Shown one piece after another: positions 1-12,359 of a stretch of DNA of 64,000 nt (the stretch's first letter is position 1; each line of letters starts with the position of its first letter). A program made the translations under genes and the position numbers. The stretch covers positions 3,785,308 to 3,849,307 of the forward strand of contig VCAZ01000021.1 of NCBI GenBank assembly GCA_005784505.1, read 5' to 3'. Origin of the DNA: Bagarius yarrelli (Eukaryota; Chordata; Actinopteri; Siluriformes; Sisoridae). A model generated the notes under the pieces. That model was not told the DNA's origin, did not search any database, and saw only the letters and a list, made by a program, of their open reading frames with translations.

Positions 1-178
1 GTTATTGCTTGAAAAACAGTTTTTAGCATGTCTGGATTTATCAGGTTTATGTCTCGTATCATATTCAAGTAAACTGTAATGTTATGCCACAGACCTTTAT
101 CCATGTTCAAAAAAATAATAGAAATATAATACATTGTCACTTTTTAACTTACGTAAAAGATACAATAAAGAGGACTCT

Positions 179-231
179 AATAATATAATATAATATAATA
201 TAATATAATATAATATAATATAATATAATAT
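179..231. repeat. (TAATA)n microsatellite
   Basis: Ten or so units of a five-base repeat. A related, less regular array follows at 377-472, so the LINE end between them is flanked on both sides. Confidence 0.9.
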
Positions 232-366
232 CTGTGACGGACTGGCGACCTGTCCAGGGTCTACCCCTCCTGCCTTTCACCCCCTTTCAGAGACTCAGGC
301 AGAGATTCCTGTGACCCCAAATTACGGTATATGCAGGTATAGAAGATGAATGAATGAATGAATGAC
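232..366 (+). mobile_element. LINE 3'-end relic with (ATGA)n tail
   Basis: GACTGGCGACCTGTCCAGGG with CTACCCCTCCTGCCTTTCAC and a GAATGAATGAATGAATG tail. This is the 3' end of a fish LINE, probably RTE/Rex3-like, truncated as is normal for such insertions. Confidence 0.6.
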
Positions 367-3120
367 TAATAAATATATAATATAATATAATATATATAAT
401 TAATATAATATAATATAATATAATATATAATAATAATATAATATTAATATAATATAATGTATGTATATAATAGTTATTGGAGCCTAAATTGCTTTAAGCT
501 TTTCTCTACCTACAGATCTATCCCGGTCGGGAATAGAGCTAAATTCTGAACAAGAGAAAACAAAGAAATAATGATAATAATAATAGTATCATAGAAATCA
601 TTTTGAAACAAATAAACTTAGTATGCCTTTTATTTCAGCCCTAATTTCCTCTCATTGGGATGCCAAAACATAATAACAAATAATAATTGAGTGACAGTTC
701 AGTGACCGAATGAAAAGAAAGTGTATAACAGAAATAGAAAAAAACAGCATTGTTAAATGTCAGGCTAGGGCAGATTTCAAGTTGAAAGTGGCCTAAAGCT
801 CTAAAAAAGGCGCAATAAAATAGCACGTGTCTGCTATAGCTGACGCCAACATTCAAACAAACAAACAAGCAAACAAACAGCAGGTGACCCCAGCGCACCT
901 GCAGCTAATTATTCAAGCACATGAGCTGCTTAACACAGCACAGGTGCACACAAGCTGAACATAGAAAGCTCACACAGAGCTAAATTACCACAAAACACAC
1001 ACGCCTAGAACACATACTAATTAAAATGAAGAAAAATAAAACCTACTGTAGATACTTAAGTCAACAAAATATAATAATAATTAATATTATATTTAATAAT
1101 ATTTAATAATGTGTATAATAAATACACATGAATATGTTTATTTGCATCATATATATAACATGATTACCAAAACATTACCAAACATTCTACTCCTACACAC
1201 ACTTCAACTTTTAGTGGTCTGTCATTCTGGGTTTTAATTAATGTTGGGCCAAAGTGGTCCTCAAATAATGACAAATCACACATCCTCTTAACTTTAGCCA
1301 AATGCCTTTTGGCAAAAATACAGTCACACATCAAACATTACTGGGATGTTTGGCCTGTTTCATGCTCTTTAACAGGGTGAAGTGAAGGTTAAGCGGGTGC
1401 TGCGTAAGGCTGCGTTCAGTATAAACAACATCAGTTTCGTTAGTAGGCCAACAGTTATTCCCCTATAACATGAGGATAGAGTTTGATTAATGTTCCCAGC
1501 AAGCTCAGGACAAAGAGATAACTTTAATTTTAGGATCAATGTAAAATAAATAAAGCTTGAGATCTGACAATGCAAACCATTTGATATTTTTCAGCCATAT
1601 TGCTGTTATATACTGTAATAACTGTCCTCCTAAAGAATGCTAGAAATGTACATGTAATTCCTGCCAGAAAGGCATCTGTGTTAAAAACATGTGCACGTCT
1701 TAGTAGTGATATGAGGTCGAGAAACTGTCGAAGACAGAATTCAGCGTTCATGCTGTCATTTCTATCCTCCAGATTTCCTTCAGTGCTTTCAGGGTCATAA
1801 TCATGAGAGTTATATTTAATACAACAACAAAATGACAAAAGTCACCATTACATCCATAAGTGTTTTCGAATCATTCTATTCTAGATTTAATTTCAGTCTG
1901 ACTCCTTTATTATGTGCTATTACAGTGTTACCCAGTTTATCCGATGCATTTACATATGGTTCCTTAAAAGTATGGTGTTTGGGATGTACTCTAGAATAAA
2001 CACTTGCATGGGTTTTGGTGACTAAACCTGGAAAAAAATATTGAAAAAATAGAAGATTCGGGAGATATAAAGGAATGGATCTTTTAAAAATGAGGAAAAA
2101 ACAAGCCAGAATTTTAATATATGACAAGGTCAAGACACGTGTGTCAGAGTAATAGAGTTCACCATGTGGTTCCTGTGTGCTTCATGTTTTATACTGCAAC
2201 GTCTCATTTCTTCCAATATTGCATTCTATAGCCTGAAGAGAATGTCAAGAGGTCCAAGAGCAGACCGGCTTCGCTAGACACACACTGCTCTTAAACACTA
2301 TAATAATCGTGTTTGTGGTGACATCTGCTTTGACTTAACCCAAACACTCGGCCGTTTAATAAAGCATATAATCAAACTGCTGTATTCAAGACAAGCAAAC
2401 AAATGTCTGGTGGAAAGAGCGGGAGAAGAATTCCTAAAGACTGTCCCGCTTCACCCATAGCAATGGCATTCTTTAGACGGCTCCTTCAAATGCACTACAC
2501 AAACACTTTGCTAATCTCAGACACTGGACTAATCCCCTGTGCATTAATGGGGGAGAAATTTAAACATCACACTCCTATTCCATAATATACATCCGGACAC
2601 TTTATTCCTTTTACACTTTATATCTTACTCCAATCTTGACATTTTTATGCATTGCTATGGTAGAGGAGTTGCCCAGGGCTCGGTTTCGTGGTTGTTATGT
2701 TGCATACAAATCGTTTTGAGTCTAGACAGTGATCAGCATCTAATCCAGTCAGCAGACTATTGACTAATTAAGAAGTCTCTAGTTCTACCGCCTCATTTGT
2801 TTTACTCCTCATTGTTTGTATAACAAGTCTGTTTGTATACTAGCAGACTAGATGTTGGGATTTTTTTTTCATGAATCATTCTTGAGCATTTCACTATGCT
2901 CTTTATCCCAGGTCAAAGTAAATCCAGTGCGGATCCAGTGCGGATCCAGTGCTTATCTCAGAAACACTGGGCATGAGCTGGAAATACATCCTGTTCTGAA
3001 TGAGATGCCAGATGTTTAGATGTAGATTGACACATTTTTGGGATCTGGGAAAAAATTAGGAACCAGAAATATTCCCATGGGGGCCCACAACTAAGATCAG
3101 GATCACACCAGGAACAAGTA

Positions 3121-3260
3121 TCTGTAGAAGTGGTTAAGGTGCTGGACTGCCACTCAAAACACAGTGGGTTTATTTACCTGCATCACCAAACTGTCTGGGT
3201 TTCTACTTGAGCCAAGTCCATTAACCCTCAACTGGTCAATTGAATATATTGCAATTGCAT
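3121..3260 (+). mobile_element. Degraded SINE
   Basis: AGTGGTTAAGGTGCTGGACT is the SINE head, followed by CAAGTCCATTAACCCTCAAC. The characteristic tail is not seen. Confidence 0.5.
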
Positions 3261-5070
3261 TGTATTTAAAGTATATTAATAAAAAGAAAAAAGAAAGAAA
3301 GAATGAAAGAAAGAGTGTTAGCAATATCCACTCAGAGTGAACCCGGGTACAGCAAAAGCAGTGATACTTTTTGTTTTAATCTCATTCTTTTCTCTAGCTG
3401 TGAGAGAGTCTTAATCCTGCTGTGCTGAAAGACAAAGCCTGCAAAAGCTTCCCTTTGCTCTTGATTTAACTCCTCATTTTGACTCCCACCGCAGGAACAT
3501 GATCCCTAGTCATTTCCCTGCACATCCCTGCTGCCTGTTCTCTCCATCACCACCACCAGCACAGAGCTGAACTCAATCATGTGCCGTTTAAAGTGTGAGC
3601 GTAAGTTACAATCCAGTAGAGCTTTTGATTTCGGTCCAGCTGTCAGATCTACAGGCCATGCATAGATAAAAACATCTGAAATAAACATTTGAAGGTACCA
3701 CTTAGAAACAAATCGAACAGTTGTGTAAGGTCCAACGCCGAGTCCTCGATGTTTATGAGTTGGCACATTAAGAGGTTTTTCCGCATTTTAATCCACCTGC
3801 AAGCAATTTCGCTACATTTTTGCGGAACAGTGCGGAAAAAAAAGGCTCAGCTAACATGTTCAATCCCGGTGCAGTTTTTCAAAGGGGAAAAACAGCATGT
3901 CAGTGGCACAGAAATATGCGTGTTTCGTGGCCCAGTGAGAACTTTCTTGACAGCCAGATTACAGTCTAGTGCATTTTTGGGGCTGTTATCTGACAGTTTA
4001 CTACAAGGTAGTCAGTGTGTGCATAGTTGAAATGTTTTCTCCTAAGCTTAAATGCAATCTGATACCATTCTTAAAATTAACATAACTTGTGTTTTTTTCC
4101 ATCCTTTTCTACAGACTTTTGAGGCATAGCAATTACCACTCTAGAAGTTTCAACCATGGTTATTTATTCCTTTTAAATCTGAATTCCCTAAACACGTACT
4201 TATCCCTGCGTATACTGTATACGGTTAGGAAGGAAACGTGTTCCTGGTGTTGAGACTATCTTTTTCTGCCTTTTTCTCTTTTACTTTACAGTTTAATTTT
4301 GCTTACTGAAGTCATGGAATGTATGAAGCATATATCAAGACTCTGAAGGAAATTTGGCAGTCAAAGTGGAATGGCTAGAACTATACAAAGATGTTGTAAA
4401 GTGAATGTTACTGCTATAAGTGAGAAAGGATTTAAAAAAAAGTGTAGCTCAACCCAAAAAAAGATGTAAGGAGACAGCTTGGTTTTTAATTTCCTGCATT
4501 TTGGGGGAAAAAAATGTGGATTGCATACATATGAGCGTAGCCTCTGTAAGTGTGTGATCTTTGTTGGGATACATAAGTTCATAGGGGTCCATGTCGCTTG
4601 GCATTCATATATCTTTTTTTCTGTTGTCTGAGGATGCATAAACACATACACACACACACAGTCCCAGGGCTGGTGACATCCCAAACTGGTACAAGAGGCA
4701 GGGGTGTATGAGAACGGAACCACGCAGGGGTGTGTGTCTGCGAGCCCCTTTGAATAGCCAGGCAGCACTCAATATCAAGTTTGTTTGTTGCATCCCTCCT
4801 TGTCTGTGGAGTATGCAAATTGGCCGTGTGTGTGTTTTTGAAGGGGTGCCCCGAGAGGGGGGGGTCTGTGGGAAAGTGAGGGAGCTAATCCTGAGAGTTC
4901 CATCAGGGAGGAGAAGACCATTCAGTCCCTCAACCCCTCCCTCACCCCTCACCACTACAACTCACTGCACGCCACTTCGCAAGACAAGGACGTGGTGTTT
5001 TTCCTTTGTGTCGAAGTCACCCCCCTCCTGCGTACACACACAAACACTTTAATGCTGAACACCTGTTTCT

Positions 5071-5104
5071 GCACACACACACACATACACACACACACAC
5101 ACAC
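5071..5104. repeat. (CA)n microsatellite
   Basis: About 16 CA units with one ATA interruption in intergenic DNA. Confidence 0.9.
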
Positions 5105-5839
5105 CCGTGTGATGCGCAGACATCCCACGCTCCCGTCTACTGGGGGGGCCACACAAAGAGCTTTTTCATGGATAAGCACAAACCAGTAGCATCACATGCA
5201 CCCCAGTAAATCAGAATTGGGAAATCATACCATGTAGATGAATATAAGGAAACCTATAATGACAAATTTATTTTTTTATCTTGGAGGATATAGCAATTCT
5301 GGGAATCGGTTACTAGCGGCTAGTTGAGTGTGTTCAAGTTGAGTGTGTTATTACGCTTTTTCTTCTGATTTCTTCAAGGGCAGTCTGTTCTGCGCTGAGC
5401 ACTCACAAGCAGACCCAGCTTCCAGCTTTCTCTGTTTGAAACAACAGCAAACACACACGTACATACACACCTTAGCCTCTCCTGCTGCCCTGCAAAACAT
5501 AACTGGCACAAACAGCACTTAACTTTATCAAATGACCCAGAGTGGGCCTTGATCGGACGCAATACATATGTACCTATTAAACACACATGTTTATTTAACT
5601 AGGATTTTTTTTATTAATGGCATTATAATAGCCTTAATTGATCTGAGATCTTTTTATATCAGCAAAGGAACACTTTGTTGGGTTTTAACGTTGAAGAACG
5701 GGTGACGATTTCAGCTTAATTTTAAGGGTTCAGAAGAATTTGAGATTTTTGGCAAACATAACCCTAGGTATTTATTCAATACAGTGGTTAAATTAACTAA
5801 AAACATGTATTGACATTTTCCATTAGCACAGCAGTGATA

Positions 5840-7283
5840 AATTTATGAATTACTTTAATTCCAAGATCGATACTATCAGAGATAAAATTGTGAACGTGCA
5901 GCAAACAGCCGCAGTATCGCATCAGATAGTGAGCTATAGATCCCCCGAGTAACAATTCCACTCATTCGTTACTATAGAAGAGAAAGAACTTTATAAACTC
6001 ATCAAATCATCTAAACCAAGAACATGTATGTTAGACCCTATTACGTCTAAGCTCCTAAAAGAGGTAATTCCTGACATCATAGGTCCGCTTCTGAATATAA
6101 TTTATTCATTATTGTCATTAGGATATGTCCCCAAACATTTAAACTGGCTATTATTAAGCCGCTAATTTAAAAATCACAACTTTATCCCAAAGATCTACTT
6201 AATTACAGACTGATCTCAAACCTCCCATTTCTGTCAAGATACTAGAAAAGGTAGTATCATCACAATTTAATTTTTTCTTAAAGAAAAATAATATTTGTAA
6301 GGATTTCCAGTCAGGATTCAGATCCTATCATAGTACTGAGACTGCTCTAATTAGAGTTACAAATGACCTGCTGCTATCAGCTGATAATGGTTGTCTCTCT
6401 CTATTAGTGCTATTGGACCTTAGTGCTGCGTTTGACACTGTCGACCACAACATTCTTTTAAATAGATTAGAAAGCTTTGTTGGCATCAGCGGAATTGCGT
6501 TTGCATGGTTTAAATCTAATTTATCTGACGACCAACAATTTGTAGCAGTGAATGAGAGTACCCCAAGGCTCAGTTCTAGGACCGTTAATTTTTGCACTTT
6601 ACATTTACAGATATTTTTAGGAAACATGGTGTTAGCTTTCACTGCTATGCTGATGACACTCAGCTATATATTTCTTCGCAACCTGACGAAACCTACCAAT
6701 TCAAAAAACTAACTGAATGTCCAGTTGATATAAAAGCTGGATGACAAATAATTTCTTATTGCTCAATCCTGATAAAACAGATGATAAAAATTATCGGCAA
6801 TAAAGCCTCTGACTGTAATATTCTAGATCACCGTCTTACACTTGATGGCTACTCTGGCAACCCTTTGTTTATATTTAATTTAATATATTTAATTTATATT
6901 GAGGTACTGGTGGCTCAGTGGTGGCTCAAATGGCTAAGTTGCTGATCTGAAGACCAGGAACACCAGGATTCAAGCCCCACCACCAGCAAGTCAACCACCA
7001 TTGGGTCCTTGAGCAAGATCCTTAACCCTGCTACAGGGGTACTGTATTATAGCTGACCCTGTGCTCTGACCCCCAACTTACTAAGATGGGATATGCATTA
7101 CATTGTACATTCATTGCTCGGTACCTTGCACGATGAAGTTGAATATTAATATTATATCAATCAAATTGAGTGTTTTATTGAACGTTTAATATTGTCGTTT
7201 CTAATGTATTTCTGTAAAGCTGCTTTGAAACAATCCCAATAGTTAAAAACACTATATAAATAAAGGTGACTTGACTTGACTTT
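5840..7283 (+). pseudogene. L2/CR1-type LINE fragment, broken, with SINE inside
   Basis: The central frame at 6407-6712 encodes LLDLSAAFDTVDHNILLNRL, a reverse-transcriptase motif of L2/CR1-type non-LTR retrotransposons. Upstream pieces in another frame (about 5985-6160) read EEKELYKLIKSSKPRT and TSKLLKEVIPDIIGPLLN, also from the reverse transcriptase. Stops and frameshifts break the protein, and the catalytic YADD-like box is damaged (CYADDTQLYI-type sequence falls across a shift near 6644). The 3' end at 7190-7283 has AAAGCTGCTTTGAAACAATC and AAACACTATATAAATAAAGG with a TGACT-type tail, typical of L2 ends. The 5' part is absent. It is inactive. Confidence 0.85.
6895..7135 (+). mobile_element. 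SINE inserted in the LINE
   Basis: GTGGCTCAAATGGCTAAGTT is the tRNA-like head, GGGTCCTTGAGCAAGATCCT the body, and CTGACCCTGTGCTCTGACCC the distal part. It belongs to a second SINE type in this genome, also glimpsed at 8350-8410. It sits between the LINE reverse-transcriptase part and the LINE 3' end, so it is the younger insertion. Confidence 0.65.
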
Positions 7284-7383
7284 TAATGTTCATTTAACTG
7301 GGCGCTCAGTGAGGCCCAAATGTTCTCATCCCTGAGCATGTTGGATTATAAAGACATATCCTGCAGTGCTGCTGGCTTCCCAC

Positions 7384-7416
7384 TTACACACACACACACA
7401 CACACAAGTGTGTTAA

Positions 7417-7459
<43 letters not shown>

Positions 7460-7460
7460 A
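7384..7460. repeat. (CA)n and (TATC)n microsatellites
   Basis: About 12 CA units (7384-7407) followed by about 11 TATC units (7417-7460) next to the LINE 3' end. Confidence 0.9.
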
Positions 7461-8149
7461 CATGTATTTTTATTAACACATGTTATCTGTTTCATGTAGT
7501 CTCAGTTTAGAAGCTTCTCTGGACACACTGGGAAATCTCTTTCACTGCTGCTGTAACAGACAAAAATAATTACAGCTAGATTTTGGTCATTCTTTGTTTT
7601 TACACATCATGTTAAAGCTTCCCTTAAAAAACAATAAAGTTTGTTTTCGCACATCAATCAAGTGTGTTTTTTTTGTTTTGTTTTTTAAAAAGCCCAAATT
7701 AAATCTGGTTTCATATAATTACCAATTGATTAAAGTTTGTAAAGTTGGAAATGTTTTGTTTTGATCCTGAAATATGCTTTGAATTATTTTTCGCTTTAAA
7801 TAAAATATATTTTCGATTTCCAAAATATAATTTTATTCTGCATCACATACATAACATATATTGAAAATATTATTTGGCCTAAAATTTTTTTGTATTGTAG
7901 AGTTTCACTGAAATATTAATTAATGGAGATATTTTTTGTTTGTGTAAATAAGCATTCTTCCTTATGGCAACCAGTGACAAGATCAAGCATGTGATATACA
8001 GTATGTTTCTGTTTTTGTGGTGAAATTTAGTTCGAACATGATCTAAAACATATCTTTCCAAACTCAGGGTTGTTAAAGTTCAGTAGTAATTGTATTTCTT
8101 AAACTGTAATAGTCGTTGTTTAGAAGTTTAAGCCAAACATTATTTAGAT

Positions 8150-8345
8150 TTGGATTTACATCAATTGATAGAAACCCTAATCCAGACTGATTTACATCAT
8201 ATTAGCACATGTGAAGAGTTAAGGGTTAAAAGCCTTGCTCAAGGGCCCAGCAGTTAAGAATTATTAGATCATTATTTAGAATTGAACCCATGATCTTCCG
8301 ATCACCAGCTCAACACCATAACCACAGAGTCACTACTTAACCCTC
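8150..8345 (-). mobile_element. tRNA-derived SINE, degraded
   Basis: On the minus strand: head GTGACTCTGTGGTTATGGTG, B-box region, GGGCCCTTGAGCAAGGC, and a tail GTAAATCAGTCTGGATTAGG. Confidence 0.65.
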
Positions 8346-8784
8346 TTTCTGACCCTATGGCACTGTATCATAATTAACCCTCCACTCTGACTCCAAAATC
8401 CTAACTTGAAAACGTAAAGAAAGGAATTTTACTAGTGTGCTTAAATGTACAATATATATGACAAAAAATATTCTTATTTTATAACTAAAATGCTAAATAA
8501 AATAGATTTTTTTGCCCATGCAGCTTAAGAACAATTCTTAATCTTGCCTTATGTGAAATTTCTTAACCCTTATAATATCTTCCTGTCAAACATGTCCTTC
8601 TAAGTTACTGTTTTTTCTCTGAATGTGACTGTTTTAATAAGCATTATCACCTAATTATGTAACACCATATAAGAATTACATAAAAACTACAATTACATAA
8701 ACTATAAACATATATCTAATATAAAAACTTTATACAAGGTTAAGTTTGACCTAAAGTCAACCCTGGGGTTAATTCTTTAGCATT

Positions 8785-8955
8785 TCATGATTTATTGCAT
8801 TTGCAGCATTTGGCAGATGTCCTTATCCAGAGCCACTTACATCTTTTATGCAACTGAGCAATTGGGGGCCAGGAGCATGGTGGAGCTGGGAATTGAGCCC
8901 ATCATCTTTGGGTTGGTAGTCCAACACCTTAGCCATGAGCCACCACTTTCCCCCC
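8785..8955 (-). mobile_element. tRNA-derived SINE
   Basis: On the minus strand: head GTGGCTCATGGCTAAGGTGT, middle ATTCCCAGCTCCACCATGC, and tail GTAAGTGGCTCTGGATAAGG with CATCTGCCAAATGCTGC. Confidence 0.75.
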
Positions 8956-9205
8956 ATTATTAAAACGTTACCTGCACTGCTTTGTATGTAAACTTTTCTC
9001 AACAGTTTTAGTTGCATTGCAGCCATGATAGATGTTCTAGTTCCTTCAAGTTAGTTAAGCTTAAAGCATCCAATACGCAAAATTACACAAATACCAGAAG
9101 AATACAATTAGTGTATAGCTTTAGCATTTGTTTACAGTAAAATTGTGTTTTTCAAGTATCATAAACCAAAAAAGACAAAACAATCTGTTTTGAAGCATAG
9201 CTTGT

Positions 9206-9211
9206 TTTATT
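9206..9211 (-). terminator. nfib: Distal nfib polyadenylation signal
   Basis: AATAAA on the minus strand is followed after about 15 nt by a CA-containing stretch suitable for cleavage. A T/G-rich downstream element (TTGTTTTGTCTTTTTTGG) then lies near 9167-9186. This is the full layout of a vertebrate poly(A) site. A candidate miR-153 site lies just upstream in the mRNA. Confidence 0.65.
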
Positions 9212-9223
9212 GTTTAAACAGTT

Positions 9224-9231
9224 TTGCATAG
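9224..9231 (-). promoter_or_regulatory. Candidate miR-153 target site (8-mer)
   Basis: The transcript strand carries CTATGCAA, a perfect 8-mer match to the miR-153 seed. It lies about a dozen bases upstream of the distal AATAAA. miR-153 is reported to restrain NFIA/NFIB in neural progenitors. Two weaker seven-base matches (TATGCAA) occur at 13220-13226 and 13832-13838. Confidence 0.45.
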
Positions 9232-11885
9232 GAAATATATCCACTTCCAGTAATTGACTGCAGTAAAAACAGCTGCTAGCAGTATAGGCTGGATATAACA
9301 GTAACAATCACAAAAAAGTCAAGCATTATTTACACTCATTTTGGATCTTGTGGCAATTTTATCCCCTGCATCAAACGCAGCTAGCTTAAAGGCAAAGCCC
9401 ATTGTTTAGCTGAAAAAATGAAAAAATACCCTCACTGTCTCCTGAAGGACGGTGAATTAAACAAGTCTTCAATGATGTACATTCAGGAATTTACGTCGCC
9501 CTGTCCTGGGTGTTAGTACATTCTCTAAAGGCTGATACAACCTTAAAACCTTTGTTAGTGTTATTGAAGTCATGGTACACATGCATGGCTCAAAAAAAAA
9601 ATCAGAAAAGGGTGTAAAAGTGCCACAAGACCTGAAAGAATTCAACCCTGCTGTGGAGCTGGCAAGCATGTTTTTTTTTGTTTGTTTTTTAAACCGACAT
9701 TTTTATCTACGGTAGTTTATCTAGTGTAGCATTGACATCTAAAGAAACACACTGCCCAACTATCTATTTAATCTCTTTAAAGAAATATCAAGAGGCCAGG
9801 GCACTCCATTCAATAGGACTAAAATATTCGAAAATAAACAGAGAGCACAAAAACACCTTAAAAGGAGACACGTCACATAAAACCTGGGAAAAAGGGGGAA
9901 AAGTTATAATAAGATAAAAATACAGGAAGAAGAAACCCACACGTACGGTTCTGACTGTTGTTGTTTTTTTTCTACATTTCTATTTTTTTCCCCAGAGAAT
10001 TTTCAACCAGTGTTGTTTTTCTGTACAATGTGATGTCCACTGAGACCATAAGCTGGAACAGGCACTGCTTAACATATATATACTGTATCTATTTTTTTTT
10101 TTTGTTCTTTTTTTTCCCTTTTTTTTTGGTAAACATCTGAAAATATGCTGGTTTTTTTCATATGTTCCTGTTTATGTCTACCTGATGTTCATTCATGCCA
10201 CTGGAAATGCCCTTAGAAAACAGAACTGAAGAAATGGACTGAAAGGATCTCCTGCTTTTTCCTGTGGTAAATTTATCTTCAGGTGAACTAAATAAAGATA
10301 TTGCGTGAGTGCCCCAAGCGCCTCCTTGCACGAGGAAAATACTTGTGGCCTTCTCAGTGTCCATGAGCATGGCTTTCATTACTAACTCTACATGTAATAC
10401 TTTAACCAGGCCATCGTCTCATAAAATGTAAAACATCTAATGCTATGGAAATCGGACTTCTTCCCAACAAACTAATAAAAAAAGAATAATAATCAGCCCT
10501 TTGAAAAGGAATGAAAAACAAATCTAAACTCAAAATCACTACTGAGACACAAAAAAAGGCAGAAATTGACCAGAACTCCTCTCAAAAGCCTCACAACACC
10601 GTGTACTCTGGTGAGCGACACTATGACACCATCACAACCAATAAAAACTCAGATGCGAGCGTCCCGGCTCAAAAACCTGATGATACGCACGAACCGTACG
10701 CCCAAACAAGGCGCCAGTGAGAGGGACAGTGGGAACTGTGGAAAGTGCAAATGCTCAGCTGTTTGCCAAACTCTCCTCTGTGCTAACGACATAAATGGAT
10801 ATCTGTGCGGCTGTGCAAAGGCTCCTGGGAGTTTGAGTTATCCCGATACTGACCTTATCCTAACTACACGGTGAAGGGGGTCAACGCTGCTTACTTCACA
10901 GGCTCATCACAGCCCACAGAAAACACACACGAATACTGTGACTTCAACACGCTTACACACATCACAAACTAAATGATTCACTGTACTATGGGTAATAACG
11001 TTTCACCAACAGCATTACCCTGCTAATCGCTTACAACAGATTCGAATTAGGTGCCTTTTTTTTTGTTCCAAGAGATTTCAGTTCCCTAATTTGGCCCGAA
11101 TCAGCGTTTCCTTTTTTGTCCTGCTATCACGAAATCGAGCCGCACAGTCGACATTTCAGGTTAATCTACTTAGGACCTTCATCCGTTTTCACGCAACATT
11201 GGACTGTACCTCCACTTATTATTTGTAAACAGCTAAAGTTGACCAATTTAGCTGATTACAAAAAAGGGTAGGGAACAAATACAGTGTACAAACTTTTGTC
11301 TACAATGCAGGTTTTGAATAGAATGACTCTCATTCTTCCTTATGGTGTGGACTGAGTCCGTTAGACACACACACTCTGACACACATTAGCATCTAACACA
11401 AGCTTCCGAGCTGGCAGAGTGAAATGGAACCCTTACAGACGAGATGCCCGATCAGACTAGTGCTGGAACTCAAATTGGGTGTCTTTTATAATGATATGGG
11501 GAAAACTCAATGTTTTCGCAACATGAACTGATCCCTCCTTTTTTTTCCTATTTTTATGACACATAACAATCTCTACATCGCACAATAAGCCGAAAGGAAA
11601 AAAACACAATTTTACTGAATATTTACAATTCAACAACTTCAAAAAAAAGTTTGTTTTAGTTTTTTAAGCATTTAGTCATCATTGTTGCTGTGGCTTAGTT
11701 TTACAATTCAATTCAAATGGGCATCAAATGTATTTATGTGTTTTAAAAACATTTGCTTTTTCCAAGCAAGGCTGAAAAAAATTACAGTGAACAAACTTTC
11801 GTCTGGTTGTTTGCTTATCTTCCGGTCATGTCAGTGTCCAAGATGCTTCCAAACAAACAAGCAGGTTTTTAAGTCTCCCAAATTC

Positions 11886-12359
11886 TACACTTTACAGCCA
11901 AAAGTTTATGAACACCTCATCATTAGAGCTATATGAGGTTCATCTCCTAACTGTTGCCAGAGGATGTTTCTGTACATCCAAAATGTTTCTGTAGGATGTA
12001 ACATTGCAATTTCCTTTCACGCAAACTAAGATGCCCAAACGCTGTGCCAGCATGACAATTCCCTGTGCACAAAAGTCCTAAGCTCCATTAAGATATCGTC
12101 TCAACCCCACGAACACCTTTGGGATGAAATAGACCACCAACTGCACCCCAAATGTCCTGTCAGTTCTCATTGAAGCTCTGAGGAATGACTGATGCACGAA
12201 ATTCATAAGCTACATTTTAAAATATAGTAAAAAAAACATTTCCGGAAGATTGGAGGTTAATATAACAGCAGAAAGGGGAAATTAATCTAGAATAGGGTGT
12301 TTAAAATTACATATGGATATAATGGTCAGGTGTTCACAAACGTAGAACATTATAGTGTA
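11886..12359. mobile_element. Tc1/mariner-like non-autonomous transposon relic
   Basis: The 474-bp element begins TACACTTTACAGCCAAAAG and ends GTTCACAAACGTAGAACATTATAGTGTA, read in shorter blocks. The two ends are inverted copies of about 35 bp, sharing GTG(A/G)ACACCTGACCAT-type sequence. They are bounded by TA, the Tc1/mariner target duplication. Inside are transposon phrases seen elsewhere in fish, such as CACGAACACCTTTGGGATGAA and ATTGGAGGTTAATATAACAGC. No intact transposase remains. It lies inside the presumed nfib 3' UTR. Confidence 0.7.

Larger units (their letters stand above)
1..5820. other. Intergenic DNA downstream of nfib, first part
   Basis: No gene is recognisable. It holds (TAATA)n arrays around a LINE 3' end (179-472), a degraded SINE (3121-3260), an 11-bp tandem GGATCCAGTGC (three units, 2928-2951), and CA tracts near 4650 and 5071-5104. 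4660-4960 is GC-balanced and contains the octamer ATGCAAAT (4813-4820), so it may be a downstream regulatory element, with low confidence. Short open frames are not supported. Confidence 0.7.
7461..9189. other. Intergenic DNA between the LINE and the nfib 3' end
   Basis: A/T-rich, no gene recognised. It contains SINE copies at 8150-8345 and 8785-8955, both minus strand, and a fragment of the second SINE type at 8350-8410. Confidence 0.7.

Noticed and set aside
4605..5209. Cluster of overlapping short open frames on both strands
   Set aside because: They overlap one another in several frames and run through CA repeats. None resembles a known protein.
6407..6712. 101-codon frame as a host gene
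   Set aside because: LLDLSAAFDTVDHNILLNRL is reverse transcriptase of a LINE, and the frame is interrupted on both sides.
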